Shown: positions 16,362-23,883, counted from the stretch's first letter. The stretch: 25,239 nucleotides of DNA from JAGQTE01 sp964648005 (GCA_964648005.1 CAZYKR010000022.1:1-25239); one strand, 5' to 3'. The notes: generated by a model from the letters alone, not told the origin. Made by a program: numbers and translations.

Positions 16362-17408
16362 ATGCGCAGGTGGATCGGTGCGGGTGTGCTGGCCGCAGTA
16401 GCGATCGGTGGTGCGGCGTGCGGTGGCGGTGGTTCCGACGTCGAGGCCACCCGCGACGGCGCGCCGGCGACCGGGGCGGCGCTCGCCGAGGCGGCGACGC
16501 GCACGTCCGATGCCGGTACCGGCCGAGTCGAGGTGACCATGCGCCTCACCGCCGGGCTCTCCGACGTCGGGCCGGGCGCCGTCGAGCTGACCGGCAGCGG
16601 GGCCTTCGACACGCAGGCGCAGCGCTCGTCCATGGCGCTGGCCCTGGACGGCGTGCTGGGCATGCTCGGCAACGGCGGGGACGCCGGCGCCGACGCCGAG
16701 GGCGGAGCGGTCGAGACGGTGACCGACGGCGACGTCGTGTACGTGCGGGCGCCGGCGATGGGCGTGCTCGTCGACGGCGGCGACCGGTGGATCCGGCTCG
16801 ATCCGGACGAGCTCGCCGCCGAAGCCGATGCCCGTGGGATCGACCCGTCGATGGTCGAGGACCTCGACCAGCTGGCCTCGCCGATGCCCGTGCTCGACCC
16901 GGCCGCGCTGCTCGACTGGCTGACGGCGGCCGGGGCCGAGGTCACGGTGGTCGGTGCCGAGCGGGTCAACGGCGTCGACACCACCCACCAGCGCGCCACG
17001 CTCGAGCTCGGCGACCTCGCCGAGCGGCTCGACCCCGAGGCGCGCTCCGAGCTGGAGCGTTCGATGGCGCACCTGGGCGGTTCGGCGGATGCGCTGCTCG
17101 ACACACCCCTGCCCGTCGATGTCTACGTCGACGACGGAGGGCTCGTGCGCCGGGTCGTGCTCACGCTGGCCTACGGCAGCGAGGCCACGGCCGGCGCTCC
17201 GGGGTCGTCGGGATCGGGTGGTGCCGGCATCGGCGGCGGCATCGACGACCTCTTCGGTGACCTCTCGATGACCGTCACGGTCGATTACCTCGACCTCGGC
17301 GAGCCGGTCGACATCGCCGTGCCCGACCGTGCCGACACCGTCGGCGTCGGCGACCTCATGGACGAGCTGGCGCTGTCGCAGCCCAGCACCACGACCACCG
17401 GCGGCTAA
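16362..17408 (+). CDS. Secreted lipoprotein, LppX/LprG-like fold suspected
   Basis: The 348-residue product starts MRRWIGAGVLAAVAIGGAAC, a type II signal peptide with the lipid-bearing Cys at 20 and a slightly unusual GAA before it. Gly and Asp/Glu follow. The mature part alternates strands (VEVTMRLTAGL, VELTGSGAFD, MALALDGVLGML, VVYVRAPAMGVLVDGGDRWIRL), then DPAALLDWLTAAGAEVTVVG, then DVYVDDGGLVRRVVLTLAYG. This strand-rich pattern is like the LolA-fold lipoproteins of actinobacteria (LppX/LprAFG type), which carry lipids or glycolipids; that link is inference. A GAGAGG site 9 nt upstream favours this ATG over one 6 nt earlier. It ends 40 nt before nfo. Its exact role is unknown. Confidence 0.8.
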   Translation: MRRWIGAGVLAAVAIGGAACGGGGSDVEATRDGAPATGAALAEAATRTSDAGTGRVEVTMRLTAGLSDVGPGAVELTGSGAFDTQAQRSSMALALDGVLGMLGNGGDAGADAEGGAVETVTDGDVVYVRAPAMGVLVDGGDRWIRLDPDELAAEADARGIDPSMVEDLDQLASPMPVLDPAALLDWLTAAGAEVTVVGAERVNGVDTTHQRATLELGDLAERLDPEARSELERSMAHLGGSADALLDTPLPVDVYVDDGGLVRRVVLTLAYGSEATAGAPGSSGSGGAGIGGGIDDLFGDLSMTVTVDYLDLGEPVDIAVPDRADTVGVGDLMDELALSQPSTTTTGG

Positions 17409-17435
17409 CGGTTCGGTGCTGCGTCCGGTGGCCGG

Positions 17436-17441
17436 TAGGTT
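17436..17441 (+). promoter_or_regulatory. -10 box TAGGTT for a leaderless nfo message
   Basis: TAGGTT, then exactly 7 nt, then GTG at 17449. No Shine-Dalgarno precedes the GTG. Confidence 0.6.
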
Positions 17442-17448
17442 GCCCGCC

Positions 17449-18204
17449 GTGCGCATCGGCTCCCACGTCGCACCCGACGATCCCATCGCCAACGCCGCCG
17501 CCGACGGGGCGGACTGCGTGCAGGTGTTCCTGTCGAACCCGCGCGGCTGGCAGGCACCCAAGGCCCGTGACGATGCCGGCGTGTTGCGAGCGTCGGGCCT
17601 GCCCATCTACGCCCACGTGCCGTACCTGGTGAACCCGGCGAGCGGGACGCCCGAGGTGCGGGCGCGATCGCTCGAGCTGCTGCAAGCGACGTGCGACGTG
17701 ACCGAGGCCATCGGGGGCACCGGCGTCGTGGTGCACGGCGGTCACGCCACCGGCCTCGGCGACCTGGACGCCGGCATCGCCGGGTGGGTCGAGACGCTCG
17801 ACCGGCTCGAGACACCGGTGCGGGTGTTGATCGAGAACACCGCCGGCGGGCAGCACGCCATGGCCCGCCACGTCGACGACCTGGCGCAGCTGTGGGAGGC
17901 GATCGGCGACCGCCACGTCGGGGTCTGTCTCGACACCTGCCACGCCCACGCCGCCGGCGAGGCGCTGGTCGGGCTCGTCGACCGGGTGCGGGCGGTGACC
18001 GGCCGGATCGACCTGGTCCACTGCAACGACTCGCGCGACGAAGCGGGCGCCGGGCGCGACCGCCACGCCCACCTCGGCCACGGCCACATCGACCCCGACC
18101 TGCTGGTGGCGGTCGTGCGCGCCGCGGACGCTCCGGTGATCGTCGAGACGGCACGCGACGGCCGCGCCGACGACCTGGCCTGGCTGCGGGAGCGGGTGGC
18201 GTGA
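17449..18204 (+). CDS. nfo: Endonuclease IV (AP endonuclease family 2)
   Basis: This enzyme cuts the DNA backbone 5' of abasic sites in base excision repair. The 251-residue TIM barrel keeps all nine expected metal ligands, judged by motif: His56 (IYAHVPYLVN), His96 (VVVHGGH), Glu129 (IENTAGG), Asp162 and His165 (CLDTCHAHAAG), His191 (VHCNDS), Asp204 and His206 (GRDRHAHLGHG) and Glu233 (VIVETARDG). At 251 residues it is shorter than the E. coli enzyme (about 285), typical of the compact actinobacterial forms. The start is the GTG 7 nt after TAGGTT; a reading from 17329 is only GC-driven extension into the lipoprotein gene. It overlaps the LOG gene as GTGA, so the two are translationally coupled. 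Confidence 0.93.
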   Translation: MRIGSHVAPDDPIANAAADGADCVQVFLSNPRGWQAPKARDDAGVLRASGLPIYAHVPYLVNPASGTPEVRARSLELLQATCDVTEAIGGTGVVVHGGHATGLGDLDAGIAGWVETLDRLETPVRVLIENTAGGQHAMARHVDDLAQLWEAIGDRHVGVCLDTCHAHAAGEALVGLVDRVRAVTGRIDLVHCNDSRDEAGAGRDRHAHLGHGHIDPDLLVAVVRAADAPVIVETARDGRADDLAWLRERVA

Positions 18205-18791
18205 GCGCGCCGCGACCGTTCCGGGTCACGGTGTTCTGCGGATCGCGCTCGCCGGCCGACCCGAGCTACGACGACGCCGCCCGGGCGCTCGGCGCCGGCT
18301 TGGCGCAGCTCGGCGCCGCGGTGGTCTACGGCGGCGCCGGCGTCGGCACCATGCGCGTGCTGGCCGACGCCGCCCTCGACGCCGGCGGCGTGGTGCTCGG
18401 CGTGATCCCCGACGAGCTCGAAGACCGCGAGGTGGCGCACACCGCCATCACCGAGCTGCACATCGTCGACTCGATCGCCGAGCGCAAGACGCTGCTGATC
18501 GAGCTGGCCGACGTCTTCGTGGCGCTCCCGGGCGGGCTCGGCACGCTCGACGAGTTGTTCGAGGTCGCGGTGCGTGCCCAGGTGGGCCTGCACGACAAGC
18601 CGATCTACCTGGTCAACCTCGCCGGGTACTACGACCACCTGTGCGCCTTCTTCGACCACGCCGTCGCCGTCGGCCTGATGCGGGAGGCGCACCGTGGCGC
18701 CTTCCGCGTCGTGCGCGACGTTCCGGCGGTGCTCGACGCCGTACGAGCCCACCGGGCGACGCCGCGACCGTCGGCCGACGCCCCCGGGTAG
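18201..18791 (+). CDS. LOG-family protein (TIGR00730-type nucleotide phosphoribohydrolase)
   Basis: LOG proteins hydrolyse N6-modified AMP or other nucleoside 5'-monophosphates to base plus ribose 5-phosphate; many bacterial members were mislabelled lysine decarboxylase. The 196-residue Rossmann-fold protein shows VTVFCGSRSP at the start, VVYGGAGVGTMRVLADAAL (about 41-59), the ERK pair (Arg96, Lys97) and PGGLGTLDE at 110-118, the family signature with its catalytic Glu. VGLHDKPIYLVNLAGYYD follows. Start is GTG at 18201, overlapping the nfo stop. Its TAG stop forms the first bases of the -10 box proposed for the ligase gene. Substrate in this organism is unknown; coupling with nfo is notable but does not prove a repair role. 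Confidence 0.92.
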   Translation: MSAPRPFRVTVFCGSRSPADPSYDDAARALGAGLAQLGAAVVYGGAGVGTMRVLADAALDAGGVVLGVIPDELEDREVAHTAITELHIVDSIAERKTLLIELADVFVALPGGLGTLDELFEVAVRAQVGLHDKPIYLVNLAGYYDHLCAFFDHAVAVGLMREAHRGAFRVVRDVPAVLDAVRAHRATPRPSADAPG

Positions 18792-18794
18792 GGT
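18789..18794 (+). promoter_or_regulatory. -10 box TAGGGT for a leaderless ligase message
   Basis: TAGGGT spans the LOG stop codon (TAG at 18789-18791), then exactly 7 nt, then GTG at 18802. No Shine-Dalgarno precedes that GTG. Confidence 0.6.
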
Positions 18795-18801
18795 CCCGCT
18801 C

Positions 18802-19884
18802 GTGCAGCTCCCGGTCAACCCGCCCGTCTCGCCGATGCTGGCCAAGGCGTCGCCCGAGCTGCCGACGGGTGACGGGTGGCTGTACGAGCCGAAGTGGGAC
18901 GGGTTCCGCTGCATCGTGTTCCGCGACGGCGACGAGATCGTGCTCGGCTCGCGCAACGAGCGCCCCCTCACCCGCTACTTCCCCGAGCTGTTGCGACCGA
19001 TCCTCGAGCGGCTCCCCGAGCGGTGTGTGCTCGACGGCGAGCTGGTCATCGCCACGCCCGAAGGGTTGGCGTTCGACACGCTGCAGCTGCGGATCCACCC
19101 GGCCGAGTCGCGCATCCACCTGCTGGCGGTCGAGGCGCCGGCGTCGTTCGTGGCCTTCGACCTGCTGGCGCTCGGTGACCGATCGTTGCTCGACACCCCG
19201 CTGGCCGAGCGGCGCGCGCTGCTGGACGAGGTGCTGGCGGACGTGCAGCCTCCGCTGTACCTGTGCCCGTCGACGACCGACGTCGACCTGGCGGCGACGT
19301 GGTTCGTGCACTTCGAGGGCGCTGGCCTCGACGGCGTCATCGCCAAGCGGCTCGAGGGCGTCTACGAGCAGGGCAAGCGGTCACTGCTGAAGATCAAGCA
19401 CAAGCGCACCGCCGACGTCGTCGTCGCCGGGTACCGCACGCACAAGAGCGGCGACGGTCCAGGGTCGTTGCTGCTCGGGCTCTACGACGACCAGGGTCGT
19501 CTCAACCACGTCGGCGTGGCGTCGTCGTTCTCGGCGGCGCGCCGCGCGGAGCTGGCGGCCGAGCTCGGCCCGTGCGAGGTCCACGGCGACGCCGCAGTGG
19601 AGCACCCGTGGGCGCACTGGGTCGAGGCGGTCGAGGACGCCCGCGCCGACGGTCAGCGGCTCCCGGGTGGCGTGAGCCGATGGAACGCCACCAAGGATCT
19701 GTCGTTCCAGCCGCTGCGCACCGACCTCGTCGCCGAGGTCGCCTACGAGGGGTTGCTCAACGGGCGGTTCCGCCACAGCGCCCGGTTCGTGCGGTGGCGC
19801 CCCGACCGCGACGCCGCGTCGTGCACGTACGCCCAGCTCGAGGAGGTCCCCCCGCTCGAGCTCCGCCAGATCTTCGGCGGGTAG
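18802..19884 (+). CDS. ATP-dependent DNA ligase, LigC-like
   Basis: This enzyme seals nicks in DNA through a lysyl-AMP intermediate. The 360-residue protein has the adenylation domain (about 8-200) with motif I EPKWDGFR (nucleophile Lys31), RNERPLTRYFP, DGELVIA (78-84), FVAFDLLAL, GLDGVIAKR (175-183) and LLKIKHK (195-201). An OB domain follows (about 205-330) with VVVAGYRTHKSGDGPGSLLL and DLSFQPLRTDLVAEVAYEGL. Its length and lack of N-terminal DNA-binding or polymerase/nuclease domains match the small LigC type rather than LigB or LigD. In mycobacteria LigC enzymes take part in excision repair, which fits its position two genes after nfo. The start is the GTG after TAGGGT; a longer upstream frame overlaps the LOG gene. 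Confidence 0.92.
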   Translation: MQLPVNPPVSPMLAKASPELPTGDGWLYEPKWDGFRCIVFRDGDEIVLGSRNERPLTRYFPELLRPILERLPERCVLDGELVIATPEGLAFDTLQLRIHPAESRIHLLAVEAPASFVAFDLLALGDRSLLDTPLAERRALLDEVLADVQPPLYLCPSTTDVDLAATWFVHFEGAGLDGVIAKRLEGVYEQGKRSLLKIKHKRTADVVVAGYRTHKSGDGPGSLLLGLYDDQGRLNHVGVASSFSAARRAELAAELGPCEVHGDAAVEHPWAHWVEAVEDARADGQRLPGGVSRWNATKDLSFQPLRTDLVAEVAYEGLLNGRFRHSARFVRWRPDRDAASCTYAQLEEVPPLELRQIFGG

Positions 19885-19897
19885 CGGCGCAACCCGC
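19877..19897. terminator. Weak hairpin between convergent ligase and membrane-protein genes
   Basis: GCGGGT (19877-19882) pairs with ACCCGC (19892-19897) around a 9-nt loop in the short space between the ligase stop and the convergent gene ending at 19912. Only 6 bp and no T tract. Confidence 0.3.
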
Positions 19898-19911
19898 TCC
19901 CGGCGGCCCGC

Positions 19912-20736
19912 TCAGAACGATCCGGTGCCACCCGGCGGCGGTGGCGGCTGCACGCCCCCCGGCGCGGGAGGTTGGTACCCGCCCGGTGTCGGTGGCGGTT
20001 GGTACCCGCCCGGTGCCGGTGGTGGTTGGTACCCGCCGGGCGCCGGTGGTGGTTGGTACCCGCCTGGAGCCGGTGGCTGCTGCGGGTAGGCCCCCGGGCC
20101 GCCCGGGGGCTGGGGCGGGTAGCCGCCGGGCGTGCCGTACGGCCCGCCGAACCCGCTGGTGGGCATGTTGTTCTTGCGCCAACGCGAACGCCGCAGGATC
20201 GACATGATCAGCACGATCATTCCCACGATGAACAGCAGGGCGGCGGCGACGCTGCCGACGCCGGCCCACAAGGCGAAGGTGCCGAGCAGCGAGTCGAGGG
20301 GTGGGCCGAGCAGCACGTCGCCGGACGAGCTCGACCCGCTGCGCGTGCTCGACGAGCCGAAGCCCTCGTCGACGGTGATCTCGTACTCGCCGGTGACGGG
20401 TGCGGTGAACTCGCCGACGCCGCTGTAGGTGGTCGAACCGCTGGAGTAGGTGGAGTCGATCGTCGGTGTGGTGATGGCCACCTCGTTGCCGTCGGGATCG
20501 ATGATCGTCACGTCGCCACCGCCCCAGGCCGAGGTCGTGCCGTAGACCCAGTACTCCTTGGCCTGCAGCTGCACCGTGGCGGTCGTGCCCTCGTTGAGCG
20601 GGACCATACCGTCGAACGCCGAGACCATCTGCACGCCGCCGCCGACGAAGCCGCCGATGCCGACGACGAAGCTCGAGATGATCAGGACGATGCCGATGAC
20701 GATGCCGGCGGCCGAGGGCTTCTTGTCGCTCGCCAT
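19912..20736 (-). CDS. Two-TM membrane protein with proline-glycine-tyrosine repeat tail
   Basis: No specific family is recognised. The 274-residue protein has a short Lys-rich N-terminus, a membrane segment at about 11-37, an outside domain (38-153) of beta character (TTATVQLQAKEYWVYG, GDVTIIDPDGNEV, FTAPVTGEYEITVDEG) ending in a Ser-rich linker, and a second membrane segment at about 154-181. The RRSRWRKNN cluster after it places the C-terminus inside. The tail (about 190-274) consists of PGGYQPPPA-type repeats, four near-exact 9-residue copies, then polyproline. Such tails in actinobacteria often serve as flexible binding arms; that role is inference. AGGGAG lies 6 nt before the ATG. It is downstream of the exonuclease on the same strand with a 77-nt gap. 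Confidence 0.85.
   Translation of the reverse strand: MASDKKPSAAGIVIGIVLIISSFVVGIGGFVGGGVQMVSAFDGMVPLNEGTTATVQLQAKEYWVYGTTSAWGGGDVTIIDPDGNEVAITTPTIDSTYSSGSTTYSGVGEFTAPVTGEYEITVDEGFGSSSTRSGSSSSGDVLLGPPLDSLLGTFALWAGVGSVAAALLFIVGMIVLIMSILRRSRWRKNNMPTSGFGGPYGTPGGYPPQPPGGPGAYPQQPPAPGGYQPPPAPGGYQPPPAPGGYQPPPTPGGYQPPAPGGVQPPPPPGGTGSF
19970..20078. repeat. 27-bp tandem repeat coding the GGYQPPPAP units
   Basis: GTTGGTACC recurs at 19971, 19998, 20025 and 20052, an exact 27-nt period. Between copies the variable positions are mostly synonymous or Ala/Thr changes, so the protein period of nine residues is kept. Confidence 0.9.
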
Positions 20737-20813
20737 GGGACGCTCCCTTCCGAGACGAGTCGGTCTGCCCCAGCTTCACACGTCGACGCCGACCACGTCG
20801 GGGATGATCGCGG

Positions 20814-21692
20814 TCAGGCGCGGCGCTCGGCGAGGGTGACGGCGCGCTCCCAGAGCCCCGGTGCGTCGATCGACGCCGCCAGCGACTCGAGCTCGGGTGA
20901 CGGGCCGGACCACGCCAGGGCGTCGACCGAGTCGACGGTCGGTGCCGTGACGTCGACGGTGGCGATGTGGCGGAACAGCATCGCCAGCTCCCGCTCGGCG
21001 GCCAGGGTGGCGGCGAGGCTGCCGGCACCGCGCACCGTGACGTCCCAGTCGCGCACGTCGTCGGGGATGTCCTCGAGGTGGCCGTAACGGGCGAGCACGG
21101 TGGCGGTCGACTTGGCGCCCCACCCGGCGAGGCCCGGGAAGCCGTCGGCGCTGTCGCCGACGAGGGCGAGGTAGTCCGGGATCGAGGCCGGCCCGACGCC
21201 GAACTTCTCGGTCACGCCCGCCTCGTCGAACACCACGCCCTTGCGCCGGTCGAGCTGCACGACCCGGTCGCCGACGACGCACTGGCCGAGATCCTTGTCG
21301 GGTGTGCAGATGCGGACCTGGTCGACGCGCTCGTCGGTGGCGGCGAGGGCCGCGGCGGCGCCGAGGGCGTCGTCGGCCTCGTGCTCGACCATGGCGAACA
21401 CCACGAAGCCGGCGGCGCGCAACACGTCCTCGACGAGATCGAACTGGGCGAGGAGCTCCGGCGGCATGCCGGCCGAGGTCTTGTAGCCGGGCCACAGGTC
21501 GTTGCGGAACGACTCGATCACGTGGTCGGTGGCGACGCCGACGTGGGTGGCGCCCTCCTCGAGGAGGCTGAGGCAGGTACCGACGCAGCCTCGGGTGGCG
21601 GCGACCTCTCGCCCGTCGGCCGTCACGTGCGACGGCATGGCGAAGTGGTAGCGGAACAGCTCGTAGGTGCCGTCGACCAGGTGCACGATCAT
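20814..21692 (-). CDS. 5'-3' exonuclease (PolI N-terminal / FEN-like)
   Basis: This is a stand-alone structure-specific 5' nuclease like the N-terminal domain of DNA polymerase I, which removes RNA primers or 5' flaps. The 292-residue protein shows metal-site acids in the usual places: Asp7 (HLVDGTYELFR), the EHEADDALG block (103-111), TPDKDLGQ (131-138) and GDSADGFPG (179-187), which leads into the helix-hairpin-helix region WGAKSTATVLARYG. Arg63 and Tyr70-Lys71 (FRNDLWPGYK) match the DNA-binding arch. The ATG at 21692 is the best start; an upstream in-frame extension of 37 residues is Pro/Ser/Gly-rich and lacks family similarity. It is separate from any polymerase domain. The gene lies 2 kb from nfo and ligC but on the other strand. 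Confidence 0.9.
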   Translation of the reverse strand: MIVHLVDGTYELFRYHFAMPSHVTADGREVAATRGCVGTCLSLLEEGATHVGVATDHVIESFRNDLWPGYKTSAGMPPELLAQFDLVEDVLRAAGFVVFAMVEHEADDALGAAAALAATDERVDQVRICTPDKDLGQCVVGDRVVQLDRRKGVVFDEAGVTEKFGVGPASIPDYLALVGDSADGFPGLAGWGAKSTATVLARYGHLEDIPDDVRDWDVTVRGAGSLAATLAAERELAMLFRHIATVDVTAPTVDSVDALAWSGPSPELESLAASIDAPGLWERAVTLAERRA

Positions 21693-21762
21693 GCGCCGAG
21701 CCTGGCACACGCCGCCGGGGTGATCACCCGATCGGGGCGACGACAGCAGCGTCGACGGCTCG

Positions 21763-21768
21763 TAGGCT
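21763..21768 (+). promoter_or_regulatory. -10 box TAGGCT for the DUF1269-like gene
   Basis: TAGGCT is followed by a leader of about 31 nt with a strong GGAGG site at 21796-21800, 5 nt before the ATG at 21806. This is a leadered promoter in contrast to the leaderless ones nearby. Confidence 0.5.
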
Positions 21769-21805
21769 TCCGGGCTGACGCCACGACCAGCCAACGGAGG
21801 CACCC

Positions 21806-22330
21806 ATGGCCATCGACACCTTCTTCGCGTTCTTCGGGACCTACGCCGACGTGGAGGATGCCAAGGCGGACTACGACGCCGTCAAGGACCTGCACGTCGA
21901 AGCCGGGCTCATCGACGCCTACGACGCCGCCGTGATCGAGCGCCGTGCCGACGGCAAGGTGAAGATCGTCGCCAAGCACGAGACGCCGACCCGGGTCGGC
22001 GGCGTCCTCGGTGGCGGCGTCGGCCTCGCGACCGGGCTGGTCATCGCCCTGTTCCCCGCCGCCGCCATCGGCACCGGCCTGCTCGCCGGGACCACGGCCG
22101 GTGGCGCCATCATGGGCGCCGTGGTCGGGCATGCCGCTGCGGGCATGAGCCGCAAGGACCTCAAGGAGGTCGGCGAGGCCCTCGACGCCGGCACCGCCGG
22201 GCTGATCGTGGTCGGCGTCTCTGACATGGAGGCCAAGATCGAGAAGGCGATGGCCAAGGCGGAGAAGATCGAGGCCAAGCAACTCAAGGCCGACGCCGAG
22301 GCCATCGAGGCCGACGCCAAGGAGAGCTGA
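21806..22330 (+). CDS. DUF1269-like glycine-rich membrane protein
   Basis: The 174-residue protein fits the DUF1269 type: a soluble N-terminal half (DTFFAFFGTYADVEDAKADY, a ferredoxin-like start with acidic and Lys residues), then a hydrophobic Gly/Ala-rich stretch (about 66-112: GGVLGGGVGLATGLVIALFP, then TGLLAGTTAGGAIMGAVVGH). The stretch resembles a glycine zipper or two short membrane helices. It ends with a short beta-rich part (AGLIVVGVSDMEAK) and a Lys/Glu/Ala helix of about 30 residues. Biochemical function of the family is not known to me; members are often stress-related. GGAGG 5 nt before the ATG gives a clear start. It is convergent with the amidase. Confidence 0.78.
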   Translation: MAIDTFFAFFGTYADVEDAKADYDAVKDLHVEAGLIDAYDAAVIERRADGKVKIVAKHETPTRVGGVLGGGVGLATGLVIALFPAAAIGTGLLAGTTAGGAIMGAVVGHAAAGMSRKDLKEVGEALDAGTAGLIVVGVSDMEAKIEKAMAKAEKIEAKQLKADAEAIEADAKES

Positions 22331-22349
22331 CGCGGCCGTGCGTCAGCTC
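22324..22349. terminator. Perfect 10-bp hairpin shared by two convergent genes
   Basis: GAGCTGACGC (22324-22333) and GCGTCAGCTC (22340-22349) are exact inverted repeats around a 6-nt loop. The stem contains the stop codon of the plus-strand gene and part of the minus-strand amidase stop. It can form in either transcript and is the likely bidirectional terminator. No T tract. Confidence 0.7.
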
Positions 22350-23883
22350 AGACGGCGGCGGGGACGCCCGTCGTGACGCTCGGCGCCACCTTGGCCCAGC
22401 CGAACTCGCGCTCGTAGGCCAGCGCTACGTCGAATAGCTCGGCGTCGCGGTGGTGGCGGCCGAGCACCTGCATCCCGACGGGCAGGCCGTCGACGGTCGC
22501 CGCCGGGATCGACACGGCCGGGTTGCCGTAGATGTTCGAGATGATCGTCAGGCCGCCCATCGTCACCAGGTCGGGCACCTTCTCGACGACCGCCTCGACG
22601 AGCACGTTCGAGAACTTGGGCACGACCCCGTTGATGATCCGCAGCGCTGCCAGCCCGCCGCGGGCCGCCTGCTTGGTGGCGCGGTACTCCTTGATCTGGT
22701 CGATGAAGGTGGTGTTCGGGCTGGAGTTGGTCTTGGTGGCATCGAAGGCCGGCCCCGGGTTCGTCGCCGAGATGATGTAGTCCACCGACGCGAACGCCTC
22801 GGCCATGGCGGCGTTGGCCTGGATGCGCTGCTCCTCGGCGACGGCGGCGATGTTGAGGTTGTAGAGCGCCCACGCCATCAGGGCGCCGAGGGCGATCTCG
22901 TCGGTGAGCTGGTCCACGCAGCCGGGCCACCGGTCACCGAGCTCGGCGAGCAGGGTCGACAGGTTGCCCATCGCCCACTGCGCCGCCAAGTTCGGCAGCT
23001 GCAGGTCGATCGACACCTCGACCATGCCGGTGGCGTCGATCAACGCGTCGGCCTGCGCCCGGATGGCGTCGGCGACGCCGGGTTCGAGCCGCACGCCGCC
23101 GATCGACGGGAGCACGGCGATCTTCTTGCCGCGCAGGTCGGTCGAGCCGAGGTTCGCCTCCCAGTTGCCGGGGTTCGGCAGGCTGGACGGATCGTACGGA
23201 TCGGGGCCGGCGCACACGTCGTAGTGGCGCGCCGCGTCGCGCACCGAGCGGGCGAGGCAGCCGAGCACGACGGTGCCGGGGCGGAAGAAGGCGTCGGGTC
23301 CCCGGGTGATGCGCCCGTAGGTGCCCTTCATGCCGAGCAGACCGCAGTAGCCGGCCGGGATGCGGATCGACCCGCCGCCGTCGCCGCCCGATGCGATCGT
23401 CACCAGGCCGCCGGCCACGGCGGCGGCGCTGCCGCTCGAGCTGCCGCCGACGGTGCGTCCGTGGCGCCACGGGTTGTGGGTGACCCCGTTGAGCTTGGTG
23501 ACGCTGACGTTCAGGCCGCCGAACTCCGATGCCGTCGTCAGGCCGACCGGCACCGCGCCACCGTCACCGATGAACGTGCCGACGGCGTGGCCGGTCTTGG
23601 TGGCGATGCGGTCGCGGAACACGAGCGACGCGCCGGTGTCGGGCCACCCCTCGATCTGGTCGAGCTCCTTGATGCCGACCGGCACACCGCCGAACGGCTT
23701 GGAGACGTCGGCGTCGTCGGCAGCGGCCAACGCCCGCTCGGGATCGAGGAAGGAGAAGGCGTTGAGGTCGCTCCGCTCGATGGCGGTGATCGTGGCCTCG
23801 AGCTCCTCGCGCGGGGAGCGCTCGCCGGCGCGGAACGCGTCGACCAGGGAGCAGGCGTCGTCGAGCCAGGGGGTGTCGGTCAT
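22348..23883 (-). CDS. Amidase (amidase-signature family)
   Basis: The amidase-signature family hydrolyses amide bonds with a Ser-cisSer-Lys triad. The 511-residue protein has Lys72 in VPVGIKELDQIEG, the cis-Ser in GRTVGGSSSGSAAAVAGG (about Ser148) and the nucleophile in GDGGGSIRIPAGYCGLLGMK (about Ser172); the Ser-Ser spacing of 24 agrees with the family. TYGRI and the PDAFFRPGTVVLGCLARSVRD segment follow, and PAVSIPAATVDGLPVGMQVL near the C-terminus is also standard. It could be misread as GatA, but no gatB or gatC is nearby and the sequence is not GatA-like in its second half, so a catabolic amidase is more likely. Substrate unknown. The ATG at 23883 is preferred over an upstream GTG at 23919; neither has a clear ribosome site. 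Confidence 0.9.
   Translation of the reverse strand: MTDTPWLDDACSLVDAFRAGERSPREELEATITAIERSDLNAFSFLDPERALAAADDADVSKPFGGVPVGIKELDQIEGWPDTGASLVFRDRIATKTGHAVGTFIGDGGAVPVGLTTASEFGGLNVSVTKLNGVTHNPWRHGRTVGGSSSGSAAAVAGGLVTIASGGDGGGSIRIPAGYCGLLGMKGTYGRITRGPDAFFRPGTVVLGCLARSVRDAARHYDVCAGPDPYDPSSLPNPGNWEANLGSTDLRGKKIAVLPSIGGVRLEPGVADAIRAQADALIDATGMVEVSIDLQLPNLAAQWAMGNLSTLLAELGDRWPGCVDQLTDEIALGALMAWALYNLNIAAVAEEQRIQANAAMAEAFASVDYIISATNPGPAFDATKTNSSPNTTFIDQIKEYRATKQAARGGLAALRIINGVVPKFSNVLVEAVVEKVPDLVTMGGLTIISNIYGNPAVSIPAATVDGLPVGMQVLGRHHRDAELFDVALAYEREFGWAKVAPSVTTGVPAAV

Noticed and set aside
18201..18791. Lysine decarboxylase
   Set aside because: The PGGxGTxxE motif marks the LOG phosphoribohydrolase family; the decarboxylase name is an old mis-annotation.
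18802..19884. LigD-type end-joining ligase with Ku context
   Set aside because: No Ku, polymerase or phosphoesterase domain is present; the 360-residue two-domain form is LigC-like.
22348..23883. GatA subunit of the tRNA amidotransferase
   Set aside because: No gatB or gatC nearby and the half after the triad does not read like GatA; a general amidase fits better.
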